NCBI RefSeq assembly: GCF_905163445.1
Contig: NC_053182.1
Span: 9,486,001 to 9,550,000 of the forward strand
Direction of reading: 5' to 3'
DNA length: 64,000 nucleotides
Source: Pararge aegeria
Taxonomy: Eukaryota > Arthropoda > Insecta > Lepidoptera > Nymphalidae
Program-made: the position numbers and the translations under genes
Shown: one piece after another, positions 8,964-19,810 of the stretch
Numbering within the stretch: the first letter of the stretch is position 1
How the letters are laid out: every line of letters begins with the position of its first letter
The notes under the pieces: generated by a model
What the model was told of the DNA's origin: nothing
The model's database searches: none
The model's input: only the letters and a program-made list of their open reading frames with translations

Positions 8964-11894
8964 CTACATACATAAAAAATAGTTTTTCAAACGACTTTTA
9001 AAAAGAGGCAAGGATTTTGCCTGACGTATGTCATCAGGTAGGGAATTCCAGAGTCTGACACAATTAGCTGTAAAAGAATTACTATAATATTTCGTGCGAC
9101 TGTACGGAACCTGTAGTTTGCTGTCGGTGCAGGAACGTAGCCTGTTATTATCAAAAAAGGTAAAACGTTCTTTTAAATATGGCGGAGTCTGAGGAAGAAA
9201 CAGGATACGATACAACAGAGACAAGGCGTGCATCTCTCTCCGCTGGCCGACCGACAACCACTTTAGTTCAGCGCGGAACTGAGATATGCGGTCGAACTTT
9301 CGCAAGCCAAAGATAAAGCGGATGCAAAGGTTCTGCAGCCTATCGAGCTTATTAAGGAGATCCTGCGATAAGTCAAGATAACATGCATCACCATAGTCAA
9401 TGACAGGTAACAAAATAGAATTGGCAAGAGCGATCTTAGTTTTAATTGGAAGAAGATTCTTCCACCGCCTAAGATAGCCAATAGTGGCACAAATTTTCCG
9501 CCCTACCTCAGATACATGAGGTCCCCAAGAAAAGGAACTGTCAATCGTCAGCCCAAGGTTTCTGACCGTATTGCAGTATGGCAAAGCAACCCCATCAAAG
9601 TAAACAGATGGAAGGTTATTAATTTTAGTCAGCAAATTGCGATTACCTATGACGATTACTTGTGACTTAACAGGATTTACGGCAAGACCGTAAGATTTGC
9701 ACCAGTTACAAATATTCGCCAAGTCTGTATTCAGTTTACAAATAGCAGAGGAAATTCCATCAGTGGTTTCTGAGGAGTAGATCTGTAAATCGTCAGCATA
9801 GAAATGAAATGAAGAGGAGATAACAGAAGAGACAGAGTTAATAAAAATGGAAAAGAGAAGTGGTGAAAGCACCCCACCCTGTGGAACACCTGCAGTGAGG
9901 GGGGAAAACGAGGAACATTTACCATCAAATCTGACACATTGTTGACGACCAAACAGATACGACTGAAACCAGTCAATGGCTTCAGATGATACGTTCACCT
10001 TCGACCTAAGCAACGCAAGAAGCAAGTCGTAATTCACATTATTAAAAGCATTGCTAAAGTCAAGAAGAACCAGAATAGTAACCAATTTACTGTCCATCCC
10101 TTTCCGAATATCATCACAGACTTTAATTAGTGCTGTGACCGTACTGTGTCCTTGTCTAAAGCCAGATTGAAAAGGTGATAGAACGTTATTTTTAGTCAGA
10201 AAAAGAGTAAGTTGTTGATTGACAATACGTTCTAAGACTTTAGAAAGAAAAGGAAGAATTGAAATTGGTCGAAAATGTGATAGAGTTGTAGGATTAGCAA
10301 TTTTAGAAAGAGGGATCACGAACGCCTTCCTCCAACTAGAAGGAAAAGTACAAGTTGATAGAGAATAGTTAAATAAGTGTAATAGAATAGGAGCTAGGCT
10401 ATCAAGGACCAGGATAATCATCCTACGACCAACTCCATCACTTCCTACGGCATCAGATTTGATGGCCAAAACGTGCTTCTTGACTTCGTCCAAAGTCACT
10501 TCTCTGAATTTAAAGGTCGGAAAATCAGGCGCAGGCAGAGATCTTAGATGATTAAGAGTAACTTCCTTCATCTGACCATCCAACGTTGAAGCAGTTGCAA
10601 AGTGCTGGTTAAGGGTATTTAGGTCCGGGATACGATGAGCCATTTTTCGCTGGCGACCTATACCTAACGAGTTTAAAAACCTCCAGGCCTTTTCAGTGTT
10701 TAAATTTTGAAGGGCATTGTAAATAAAATTACGTTGGGCATCGCGGCAGAGTTTACTACATCGATTACGGAGATTTTTATATCTTATAAGATTATCCTCT
10801 GACGGGCGCAACTTGTATTTCCTTTTAGCTGCATTGCGCTTATTCATGTGAGCCTTAATCTCGGGAGTTAACCACGGCGCTGGAAGATGTTTTAATTTGA
10901 TAGGTCTCAAAGGAGCGTGTACATCAAAAAGTTCTGTGAGTAGAGAATTAAAAATACTTAACTTATCATCCATAGTTTCTGCGCTAAATATGGTAGTCCA
11001 GTCTATTTTATTTAAATCATACATAAATAAAGAATTATCAAAATGTCTGAAACTGCGACGCATAACTACAGTCGGCTTGGCTTTCGGTGGTCGAATCTTG
11101 TATGATATAAAAACCAAGTCATGATAGGAGAACGCTTCAGCGGGAAATTGACCATGATTTTCGACATAATTAGGAGAGGAAACTATCATTAAATCTAAGA
11201 GTGAGGGTGTACAGTTAGGGAAAAAGTGAGTAGCATTAGTAGGTAAAATGTTTAAATTACAGCCATTGACTATGGTTTTAAGTTTCCTAGCGCGTTGGTC
11301 ATCCTTAATAAGACAAGTGTTAAAATCACCCATAATAATGGTGTGATCAACAGACGTAGAAAATTGCTCAAGGGACCTTTCAAACGCATCAAAATAATCA
11401 ATATGGAGAGAGGGACAGTAGACAACACCCAACAGCAATCTTAAATGGCCAAATAATACCTCAATAAACAGGTGTTCAGCACATTCTGAGTATACTGACG
11501 GAGATTTATCAAGAATAGTAAACGGAATATGGCTGCGGAGATATATAGCAACGCCTCCACCCCCCTTACCAATCCGATCATTCCGAATAAGATGGAAGCC
11601 GGGCAAGCTATAAGAGGTCGAAGGTAAACAAGGTTTGAAAAATGTCTCGGACACCAAGATTGCGTGGATATTTCTACTGTCGAATGTGGTCAAAAGATCT
11701 GGAAAATGAGCTGGGACACTCTGAGCATTTATATGCACAGCATTAAAGTTTTTTGGATATAACGCAAATGTTGAATTTAAAAGAGAGCTTAGCGGTTGTG
11801 AAATACTATAGTAACTACCAAGAGAAGACGAGGAATCTGATAAATTGGCATCATCCTCCAGAACACCTTCAAGAGACGTGTCGTTTGAAATCAT
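8964..11894 (-). CDS. ORF2: endonuclease-reverse transcriptase of non-LTR retrotransposon
   Basis: This 976-aa polyprotein nicks target DNA and reverse-transcribes the element RNA at the nick. Residues 50-270 form an exonuclease-endonuclease-phosphatase (APE-like) domain, with N56 (HINAQS), E83 (VSETF), GDFN at 189-192, D234 (SLLDLM) and H258. Residues about 525-790 form the reverse transcriptase: FRPIS (541-545), SGFRQGHST (577-585), D612 in LLDFSNAF, GVPQGGVLSP (669-678) and the YADD catalytic box (699-702). The C-terminal part (about 800-976) matches a fragment at 39023. No stops interrupt it, and the length is normal for a complete ORF2. The residue before the catalytic His is Tyr257 instead of the usual Asp of SDH, and motif A has AFN where AFD is common. 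Activity is therefore doubtful despite the open frame. The start is the first Met, with no strong alternative. Confidence 0.93.
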   Translation of the reverse strand: MISNDTSLEGVLEDDANLSDSSSSLGSYYSISQPLSSLLNSTFALYPKNFNAVHINAQSVPAHFPDLLTTFDSRNIHAILVSETFFKPCLPSTSYSLPGFHLIRNDRIGKGGGGVAIYLRSHIPFTILDKSPSVYSECAEHLFIEVLFGHLRLLLGVVYCPSLHIDYFDAFERSLEQFSTSVDHTIIMGDFNTCLIKDDQRARKLKTIVNGCNLNILPTNATHFFPNCTPSLLDLMIVSSPNYVENHGQFPAEAFSYHDLVFISYKIRPPKAKPTVVMRRSFRHFDNSLFMYDLNKIDWTTIFSAETMDDKLSIFNSLLTELFDVHAPLRPIKLKHLPAPWLTPEIKAHMNKRNAAKRKYKLRPSEDNLIRYKNLRNRCSKLCRDAQRNFIYNALQNLNTEKAWRFLNSLGIGRQRKMAHRIPDLNTLNQHFATASTLDGQMKEVTLNHLRSLPAPDFPTFKFREVTLDEVKKHVLAIKSDAVGSDGVGRRMIILVLDSLAPILLHLFNYSLSTCTFPSSWRKAFVIPLSKIANPTTLSHFRPISILPFLSKVLERIVNQQLTLFLTKNNVLSPFQSGFRQGHSTVTALIKVCDDIRKGMDSKLVTILVLLDFSNAFNNVNYDLLLALLRSKVNVSSEAIDWFQSYLFGRQQCVRFDGKCSSFSPLTAGVPQGGVLSPLLFSIFINSVSSVISSSFHFYADDLQIYSSETTDGISSAICKLNTDLANICNWCKSYGLAVNPVKSQVIVIGNRNLLTKINNLPSVYFDGVALPYCNTVRNLGLTIDSSFSWGPHVSEVGRKICATIGYLRRWKNLLPIKTKIALANSILLPVIDYGDACYLDLSQDLLNKLDRLQNLCIRFIFGLRKFDRISQFRAELKWLSVGQRREMHALSLLYRILFLPQTPPYLKERFTFFDNNRLRSCTDSKLQVPYSRTKYYSNSFTANCVRLWNSLPDDIRQAKSLPLFKSRLKNYFLCM

Positions 11895-12859
11895 AATAGG
11901 TGTATATAATAAAAAATATAAATAATATTATTAAATAATAAAAGATAAAAATAAATAAAAAAAAAAAAAAAATTATAAAAAAAATAAAAGAATGTGAACT
12001 AAATAGGAAGGTCCCTAAAAGATTCCTCACTCTCCCGCCAGCATCCTGATGAGTGATCGCTTTACAATTAATTTTATTAAAGACTACATTAAACTAAGTA
12101 CTAAACAGATCATATATGGCATGCAGACTAAGCTTACAAAGGATAAGTATATGCTTAATAGCAGGATAAATACAAGGCAACAATAAAAATCTATTTGTAG
12201 ACTATGCACTAGATACAATATTATAAAGCAAAGTAGAACCGCGACCAGACAACTAACAATTACACTACAATATTCAATTGCCTGTTTCAGTAATATGAAG
12301 GCCAAAAGGAAGATATACCAATAAAGCTTTGTAATGATAGCGATTAATATAAAATCAGAACTAAGACAAAAATAAAAATAATAAAAAAAAACAAAAAAAA
12401 AAAAGTACATGCAACATTTTTTATAAGCATAAATAAATCTGTGCGACAAATAGTACATTAACTTTCCTTAATTAATATTTTCACGGAGCAATCAGCCAAT
12501 GAGAAAACAAACACTAAAACAGATGCATATTGATAGTGCCTATACACTCTCTGGCACCGCAGCCAACGAGTATACAAAGTTCTATTTGTAACAAGATGAC
12601 GTATGTCAACTTGATATATTACTTATGAGTTGTCATAATTGATTAGTAAATAAATTGACTTTGACAACTAATACAAGATGTTTGTTAGTAAATTTTAAAA
12701 ATAATGCAACGATTGAGGGTTTGTAATTAATAAAATAGTAACAAGCGGCTTGAAAGACTAAGTAAATTAATATAAGAAAGTGCAAATACCGTACAAGTGC
12801 AAGCAAAACATCAAAACTAAAGTTTTATCATACTCAAGGGGCAAAATGAGCCTTAAAGT
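11895..12859 (-). other. Inter-ORF region of the retrotransposon
   Basis: About 965 bp separate ORF1 and ORF2, which is long for such elements. The stretch is AT-rich with A-runs at 11957-11975 and 12387-12403. The one long open frame here (12084-12458, minus) is hydrophobic and low in complexity (Phe/Tyr/Leu-rich) and looks like chance translation of T-rich DNA. I see no recognisable domain. The region may be genuine spacer, or may include a later insertion. Confidence 0.5.
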
Positions 12860-13596
12860 TTATCGCCTAGCGAGCCTCTTCTGTCTTAATGGTGTTTTTA
12901 CCGAGGGTTTGGTGACTTTTGGAAGCACGGAAGTAGTGTTTGCGCTGGGCACAACAGCCTCAACAGTTATTGGCACATGGTCATTAGTAAGAGCCTGGGT
13001 GATAGAATTGACCTCTGCCTTGGAGGTGACTCGATGGCGTTTACCATCTTGACCAACAATCACTATAATACCTTCCCTTGTCCAGCACTTGGAGACCCCA
13101 AACTTGTGCCTAGCTGCCATAGTGTTATACCTGTATTCCTGAGGGCTGTTTTAGCATACCAGACTTTATTCTTAGTGGAAATGTCCTGAAATTTGAGAAG
13201 AATAGCCCGTGGCTTGTCTCCTTTGGGCTGACCCAGGCGCTGACAGCGACTAAAGGAATGTTCTTGTAATTCAGTCAGCTTTAGGTGATTAGATAGTGAC
13301 GAAGTCACAGTGGCAACCAAATTCTCATCCTTACTCTCAGAAATTCCATGCACCAACAACATCTTTCTTCTGCTACGCATCTCAAGCTGATCTGTCTGCT
13401 TGGCAAGGAGTTCCACTTGTTGTTGGAGCCCGGCGAGTGCAGAGAGCACAAAGGCTCGGAATGCATTGAATTGCCCAGCAATGTTGGAAGTGGGACTAGT
13501 TGCCGGAATTGCTCCCTGCAAGTTCCTTTGGAATTCAGCCATTTGAGTGTTAAAATGATCTGTCATTGTTTGAATAGAGTTTTGAATGGCCTCCAT
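12860..13596 (-). pseudogene. ORF1 of the non-LTR retrotransposon, frameshifted
   Basis: ORF1 proteins bind and chaperone the element RNA. From the Met at 13594-13596 the first frame gives about 159 residues. It has a leucine/glutamine-rich helix likely to form a coiled coil (about 45-75), then RRKMLLVHGI and a region ending PRAILLKF (129-136), which resembles an L1-ORF1-type RNA-recognition fold. Near 13090-13123 the sequence continues in another frame as GVSKCWTREGIIVIVG and then a basic tail ending RQKRLARR, with a stop at 12860-12862. Joining the two frames would give about 245 aa, so one indel has broken the gene; a sequencing error is the alternative. An in-frame Met 16 codons upstream of 13596 exists, but that extension looks like untranslated sequence. 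Confidence 0.75.
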
Positions 13597-13820
13597 AGTA
13601 ATGTTTGATATGAGAATGTACTTAGTGATGTTGTATAAACACAATACTTCAGAAACTGCTTATTATGGATTATTTGATTTGGAATAAGGCTGGCAGGTAT
13701 AAAATCACTTAAAACATTATTATAAATACACTATTTTCACTTAATTTGAAATATAAAATACGAGAACCGAAAAACGCGTGTGGTTATTTTGCGCCTACCC
13801 GCCTGATTGTACCAAACAAT

Positions 13821-14759
13821 TACAAGATTTTTTAAAGCCGAGCAAGATGTAGAAAACTCTGTCTTAATATTAATTTGTTAATGCCATTATAAGACTGGAA
13901 TATAGCAAGAAATCATGATAAATCGTTGAGCCGAATTGATATCTTATACCTACTACTAAATATTAATAATGATACTGGGCGTTCCTTAATTAACGATATT
14001 GATGATCCGAGGACTTTATGTATAAGCTTGATGGCGTAGGTTTTGTATTGAGTGCACTCTTATACCCAGACAGCTTAATGACCGGGCTAATGGCTGACGA
14101 TGAGGTCTCCTTTGTTATGGTCCCTTGTCGATAGCCGGCCGTTTCTAATAAACGCGACTATACGAGCTACAATTAGTATTATGTCAGTTAACTAAATCGT
14201 GAAACAAAAGGACGCATAGTTGAGTCCATTAATCATGCCAAGCAAAATATGTCTCCCATTTCCGTTACTTTCGTATTAAGCGAAGATAAAACATTTTTTA
14301 AAAGAAAATTCTGCCCCTAAGCGTTACATCCAATGTTAAGTTAAGCAACTTGATCCCTCTGAAAATGTTTATCTCGTAGAATATAAGGACTTAATCCATA
14401 ATTTATAGCGTTATAAACAAAGAACGATGATCAATGGTGGCCTGTGGCTAAAAATATGTTTCGAAATATTTAACCCTATTAGTTTCCAGTAATTTAAACT
14501 TTTTCAGAAGTATGTTTTTTTATGTTTCGCTAAAAAGTTTTATAAAATAAATTATTATTAACATAAAACAAATATTATATTTTGGTTTTAAATAAGTGGT
14601 TACAATGAAAATTAAGCTTACTTCACGAAAACCCGGCAAATTATATATTCTCAATTTTTATTACAGACCACACCACGCAGATATCCAGTTATGGTAATTT
14701 GTTATCATGAACTTACACAACGCCAGATTGTATCCAATATTTTGGTCAGGTTATGAAAA
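13821..14759. other. Intronic DNA upstream of the retrotransposon 5' end
   Basis: I see no gene or strong repeat. A block at 14085-14165 is slightly GC-richer (GACGATGAGGTCTCCTTTG) but not coding. Confidence 0.4.
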
Positions 14760-15005
14760 AAACGCAGAGGTACCAACAATTTATGTCGACCTTCCTGGCG
14801 CAGAGTGAGCGGTGCGGTTTTAAGTGGGAGGTCCCGGGTTTATTTATAATTTCTGAATTTTCTCTGGTTTAGTCTGATGGGAGGTTTCGAGGAGGTGGCT
14901 AGTTACCACCCTACCGACAAAGACGTGCGGTTAAGCGATTTAACATTCCGGTAAGATGTGGCGTGGAAGCCGATTAGGGTTTAGTATAACTACTACTAGT
15001 ATAAC
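14760..15005 (+). mobile_element. Repeat family I (SINE-like)
   Basis: GTGGGAGGTCCCGGGTTTAT, GGTTTAGTCTGATGGGAGG, GTGGCTAGTTACCACCCTAC, GACAAAGACGTGCGGTTAAG and CGATTTAACATTCCGGTA form a body that recurs in reverse at 33280. A non-LTR 3' end follows at 15066. Confidence 0.65.
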
Positions 15006-15065
15006 AAGGTTGCCTGGAAAGAAGCCGCTCCGCATCTCACACAAGGACAAAATTGTTAAATTGTA

Positions 15066-15222
15066 AAACGATGTTCGAAAAGAGCAACTGCTGAGTTTCG
15101 TGCCGGCTTCTTCTCGGTAGAATCTGCCTTCCGAACCGGTGGTAGAGACACTACAAACACACATACTTGACGTTTCAAAAGTGCTTATATTACCCACTTG
15201 AAATAAATGAATTTTGAATTTA
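15066..15222 (+). mobile_element. 3' end of another non-LTR retrotransposon
   Basis: ACGATGTTCGAAAAGAGCAA, GTGCCGGCTTCTTCTCGGTA, CTTCCGAACCGGTGGTAGAG, TTTCAAAAGTGCTTATAT and the terminal CTTGAAATAAATGAATTTTG with a TTTGAATTT tail are typical of the 3' ends of abundant lepidopteran CR1/Jockey-like elements. No coding sequence remains. Confidence 0.65.
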
Positions 15223-15374
15223 CTATAAACGTAGCAGGATCGCCCGTTACGATCTAGGAATACTTCTTCATTAACCAACAACAATATTACACATTTATCA
15301 ATACATGGAAATTCTTTAAGGACCGCGTGAGTACCTACTTCGAATCTAGAATAAGACTGTTAAAGATAAAGAAG

Positions 15375-15550
15375 CTTTAAGAAAACGTAGCGTTTAGACG
15401 TTCTCGTGCAGTTCAGCGTCGGATTTTAATTGCCATTTATTAAAGCGAATGAATGAGAACCATAAATTTATTCGCAGACATGTCAAAATATACGAGTTTT
15501 CATTCAATGAGCGGACCATTCAATAAGGCTGAGAGTGTGGTCTGCGGTAA
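15375..15550 (+). repeat. Dispersed repeat family D, copy 1
   Basis: CGTCGGATTTTAATTGCCAT, AACCATAAATTTATTCGCAG, ACATGTCAAAATATACGAG and CATTCAATAAGGCTGAGAG align in order with the copy at 22500 in the same orientation. It has no coding capacity and I do not recognise the family. Confidence 0.75.
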
Positions 15551-17293
15551 CTCAGTGATTCGGTCGTATTTTTAATCCCGGGTCCTTCCGGATTTTATTT
15601 AAGAAAATATAAAAATTCACTAAGGCCGTTTCATGTTAGTAGGTTCCTTCTGAATATACTTTCGAAATACTTCAAAAGATTACTGGCAGAACCATTTGGT
15701 ACTTATTCTCAAAGCTTCGTAATATTAAAGTTGAACAGTTCTAGTGTTACAAATTGGGGCTGATTTTAAGAGATTCTTGATGCGTAAGAGGAGTTTAAAT
15801 CGTTTTCACTGATGACCGAACTAAAGAACCTTCGTTTTGTTGGTTCTTTTTGTTAGCGCTTGGAAGAATTAAATTTATTTCGTATTTTTCGTATAATTTT
15901 ATGTTTATGTCGAAAATTAGTAATTAGGATTAGTAATGTAGTAGTTTATTATATATAGCCGATTTATCGAGAAAGGCTTCTAGGCTTATATATATAGTGA
16001 TAATAATATAAATTATCACTAAGACCAAAATCAAAATCGAGGTTATTTTACCTATTGAGAGATTCCGATTGCGTGCGCTGCTTAAACGGTTAGTTTCGAT
16101 AATATGATGTATGACAAAGTTGTTCCTCTTTAAAAGTTCTAAAAAAAGTCAGCGATAGCATTATATCTAACTTTTAAGGTGGTCCAAGTAAAACTTATAT
16201 AAAAATGATGCGGGTGGATAAAAAAATAATTAAATGATTGTTTCGACAAAGCATTCTGTACCTATTCACAACAATATATATTTACTCAGTGAAATCTCGC
16301 TTTACACGCGTGCCTATATCTGTCTCAGACACATGCTATATAGGTATATGGACAGTTTGGCCAAGTTCAGTTTAGTGTCAAGCAGTGCACAGGTGACAAA
16401 TGCAAATTTTGTACCTGCGTTCTTATCCGGTTTGGTTGTGTATGGAATGTTACATATCAATGGTCTGCCCATAATATTTGAACATGGAAGATAATAGTTG
16501 GTTGGTAAAGGATACTCGATGCTTTCACAACACTAAATTATTGCATTTTGGTGCTAAAATGGAGCTCGCAGCGGCTAACCTCAAATATAGTAATCCAGAA
16601 CTATGAATATTTAAACTAAAACTCAATACAGTATCCGTTATAACGTTGCTAGCGGCGAGTGATAGAGTGGATGCAGAATGGATACTAACTTCCTGTTGCA
16701 AAATATACTTAGGCATTAGTTAGTAAGTGGTCCTGATTAGGTACATACAATAAGTGATAGCGACATCTGGTGCGAGAAATTAGATTTTTGCATACTGTTT
16801 TATTTTTATTTATTAGGTTTACTTACAAACACTTACACTGATACAACCGTTTTTTAAATTTTAACTATTTATATATATTTAAGTGTAATATTTTCTTAAA
16901 AGTAAACACAGCATATGAAAATATATAATAAGTTATATGATACACCCGGGTATTTCTATTGGCGCGAGCAGATACGTGACTCAGTGTAGTATTTTAAATC
17001 CTATAGCGAGTAAAATTGACTTTATCTATGATTCAACAACGAGGACACATACTAATATCCCATATTCAATAACCATTCAATAGTCATGCCAGGCGCTCCC
17101 CTACACCGTATGGTCTTCACGAGGCCTGTTTCCTTAGTACCCAATTTTATAAATGTGATACTTCCTGTATGACAGGAGAATAAAGTTAGTAAGTTTTAAT
17201 CCTGTAATTTCGGTATAAAAAGAATCAATCAATCACAAGAACACAACAGAAATAAATAAAAGAGAACAAAGATACAAGTCATTCAAAATTTGT
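15551..17293. other. Intronic DNA without recognised genes
   Basis: The 86-codon frame at 16234-16494 has no domain or splice context. A small hairpin (TAGTGATAA/TTATCACTA) lies at about 15996-16021. Confidence 0.4.
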
Positions 17294-17320
17294 GTAGCAA
17301 AGGCAGGCCGCCTTTGCTAC
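17294..17320. repeat. Short hairpin
   Basis: GTAGCAAAGGC and GCCTTTGCTAC form an 11-bp perfect stem around AGGCC. Confidence 0.85.
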
Positions 17321-18420
17321 ATATTAATCCTTATATCATCCTGTGTACATTATTGAAAAGAATACAAAACTCCATTTGTTTTCAAGCCCTAAGATATCGT
17401 AATCCGATCAGCCATTCTAGCATGAAAAAGTAATAACAGAATTTCGCTTTTCATGCGATAGCATAGAAACTGGGTTTTTTTTAAGATAAAAAGTCAACTC
17501 AATCAATCATTTTCCGTCCCTAAAAACAACGAGTATCTATATCTGTACAGTAAAAAAGTCAATCCGTTGCTCGGTTGCTGCGTGAAATAACGTTTTTAAT
17601 ATCGGTAGAAGAATGTGGTATCTTTTCTACAATAAGGTCACCAGACAGAATATGTACCTATAGTACAATTAACTTAAATAAAGACAAACCAACTGTTGGA
17701 TATATTCTTACCATAAGACCCAGTCTCTCGGCTACTGTAACTTTCATTAGTTTAAATGGGTGTTTGCATTAAAGTGGCTGGCGACTCGCCTATATTTCAA
17801 GTAACCGATGACTAGTCAACCGTGTGCAATAGCTCTAAGTTTTTAGCGTTAGCTACTAGTAAAATCGATGATTTAAATTTTCATTATGTAACAAGTCATG
17901 GTATATAAACATGACTAGATAAATAAATACCTGATATTGTGAAGGACGTAAAATTTTGGCTTTTTTACGAGCATGTTATTTGATTCATTATGGAGATGTA
18001 AATGTGCAATTAAATAAAAGCTGCTTAAACAACCACTATTTCTAAAATGTAACTAGTTTGAAAGTAAATAGTATGTGCGCAATCTGATGCCGTCCTTTCC
18101 CTAGAGCTTTCCTTATTTGCTTAAAAAAGATTGGGTTTAGTGTCGAGCGGTTATATACCCATTTTAAAAGTCACAGTTAGAATAAAAATTCGTAAAAAGA
18201 AAATAAAACAGATAGGCATACACAAATAAAGTAGTCTGTATAGTAGCTTAGATCCAATGCTTAGTTTGAAAAGGTGCATTACATTAACTGGATTCAGGTC
18301 TTATTTCGATTATTAATAAACTGAAGCCACACACATTTATATACCCACACTCATCCACCCTCACCAAAACATAAAGCTGCATTGTTGTATTTAAGGCCTG
18401 TATCAATAAACGAATACTAA

Positions 18421-18438
18421 GCTAAGAACATGTTCTTA
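18421..18438. promoter_or_regulatory. 18-bp perfect palindrome, possible transcription-factor site
   Basis: CTAAGAACATGTTCTTAG is its own reverse complement. Its core GAACATGTTC fits the p53-family half-site RRRCATGYYY. A related TTGTTCTTAG follows at about 18460. No functional evidence; it could also be part of a dispersed repeat. Confidence 0.25.
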
Positions 18439-18491
18439 GATCAATTAAACTTGTTAACTTGTTCTTAGTCCGACAGTGATGTTTTTTATTA

Positions 18492-18552
18492 AATCACACC
18501 TATTGTTAAGCGATGATGTAGTCCAAAATGGTAGCCAGCTAACCTTTTAGGG
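18492..18552 (-). mobile_element. Repeat family I 3' fragment
   Basis: ATGATGTAGTCCAAAATGG followed by TAGCCAGCTAACC aligns with 33325-33358. Confidence 0.5.
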
Positions 18553-18582
18553 ATAGGGCAACTATATTAAATTTATACAACA

Positions 18583-18619
18583 AGTGGAAGTTTATATCTA
18601 TAGGATATAAACTTCCACT
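18583..18619. repeat. Perfect hairpin with 16-bp arms
   Basis: AGTGGAAGTTTATATC (18583-18598) and its exact reverse complement (18604-18619) flank a 5-nt loop, TATAG. The next bases (GGGGGATATC) begin the family J block. Confidence 0.9.
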
Positions 18620-18621
18620 AG

Positions 18622-18665
18622 GGGGATATCATTTTTGTCTTCTACCCGTGCTAGCCATGCAGAGG
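18622..18665 (+). repeat. Repeat family J copy 1
   Basis: GGGGGATATCATTTTTGTC followed by ACCCGTGCTAGCCATGC matches 19533-19575. Confidence 0.55.
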
Positions 18666-19529
18666 TGGACACTGGACGGAGAGGATTTCATAACTCCGGG
18701 CTGCTAGCGAGAATTGCTTAACTGAAAAACGTAATACCCAACAGTTTTTTGCTGAACCAGGAAAAATAATCTAAGACCCCTTGTCCCATAGTCGAGTATG
18801 CTAACCATAAAAGCGAAGAGGCAATTGTAATAGTTTATAACTTATGTTATTTACGTAGTGTACGCAGTAGTACTATGTAATATTATGTGAAGTGGAAAAG
18901 CAATTTGAATCGTTTACTTGCTATCCTAAACCACTGTTACAGCATTAGCGAATCTAAACACAAAATAATAAATTGAGAGTTATAAATTCAAATTGTGCCC
19001 TGTAATTAAAAAGTAACTAATGTGTTTAAGAGAACAATTTTGGGAGGGAAATATTTTAAACATATTTTATCATAACCGCGTGAAAAACTCTAATTATGTG
19101 CGGCTCTATTTTAATTATGAGCCTTTTTCATTTCAGAGATTCATTTTGTGTACCTTTCGTCTTTATACGCTTTTATATTTTGTATGAATAGATAATTATT
19201 AATGTCGGTTGATAGCAGTAAAAGGTTAATTTAATTCTCTGAAAAATAAAATGAGATAAACACGTATTCAATTTTGTAATTGTTTCGAACTTAATTGAAT
19301 TAGGTAAATAATAAGGAATTAAAGAATCCATCAATCCATACAGCACGGCTAGCATGGGCAGGAGACAATTATATATCCAGAGAAAGAATAAAAATGTATC
19401 TTCTCCCACAGCTTTATCAACTCTCAAAGCACTGGGGCACCGGAGGAAATAATATCCAAATAATATATGTGTAATAAGGGTTTAACTTCTCCTATTCCAT
19501 ATTCCCGTTCACGTAAACAAGTCCCTTGT

Positions 19530-19575
19530 CAGGTGGGGATATAATTTTTGTCTCCTGCCCGTGCTAGCCCTGCTG
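19530..19575 (+). repeat. Repeat family J copy 2
   Basis: GGTGGGGATATAATTTTTGT followed by GCCCGTGCTAGCCCTGC; the same block as at 18622 and, more weakly, 25862. Confidence 0.55.
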
Positions 19576-19665
19576 GGCCAGCGTGGTGGATGGACTAAGG
19601 TCAAAGATCTAATTACGGTAGAAGACCCGTGTCTTGACGTGGGCCGGTATGCTGATGAATTAAAA
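19551..19665 (+). mobile_element. SINE-like 3' fragment
   Basis: GGGCCAGCGTGGTGGATGGA, ACGGTAGAAGACCCGTG and GGGCCGGTATGCTGATGA resemble the 3' part of family A-like SINEs. It follows a family J block at 19530. Confidence 0.45.
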
Positions 19666-19810
19666 GTGTTATATAACGATATTCATGCCAAGAAGTCATA
19701 AAGGATGGTAATGGTATGACACCTGATGGGATGTCGCTAAGTTACTTGGACGCAACATGCGTTGACTTAACCGTGCCTCTTATCAGGGAGACAGCGTCAG
19801 ATAAATAAAG

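Larger units (their letters stand above)
8632..13820 (-). mobile_element. Two-ORF non-LTR retrotransposon (CR1/L2/Jockey-like)
   Basis: The element reads on the minus strand: 5' UTR (about 13597-13820), ORF1 (12860-13596, frameshifted), a long inter-ORF segment, ORF2 (8964-11894), then a 3' UTR of about 300 bp. It ends in an (ATT)n tail, seen as (AAT)n at 8632-8658 on the plus strand. There is no LTR or poly(A) tail longer than the microsatellite. Reverse-transcriptase motifs place it in the broad CR1/L2/Rex1/Daphne/Jockey assemblage; the exact clade is not resolved by eye. The 5' boundary is approximate and I did not find convincing target-site duplications. Two related 3' fragments lie at 38737 and 51668. 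Confidence 0.85.

Noticed and set aside
10897..11124. 75-codon plus-strand frame inside ORF2
   Set aside because: It is a shadow of the 976-aa ORF2 on the other strand.
12084..12458. 124-codon minus-strand open frame between the retrotransposon ORFs
   Set aside because: The peptide is Phe/Tyr/Leu/Ile-rich with repeats from T-rich DNA and has no domain. It is probably chance.
18421..18438. Steroid-receptor response element
   Set aside because: AGAACATGTTCT lacks the 3-nt spacer of such elements. I kept it only as a weak p53-type palindrome.
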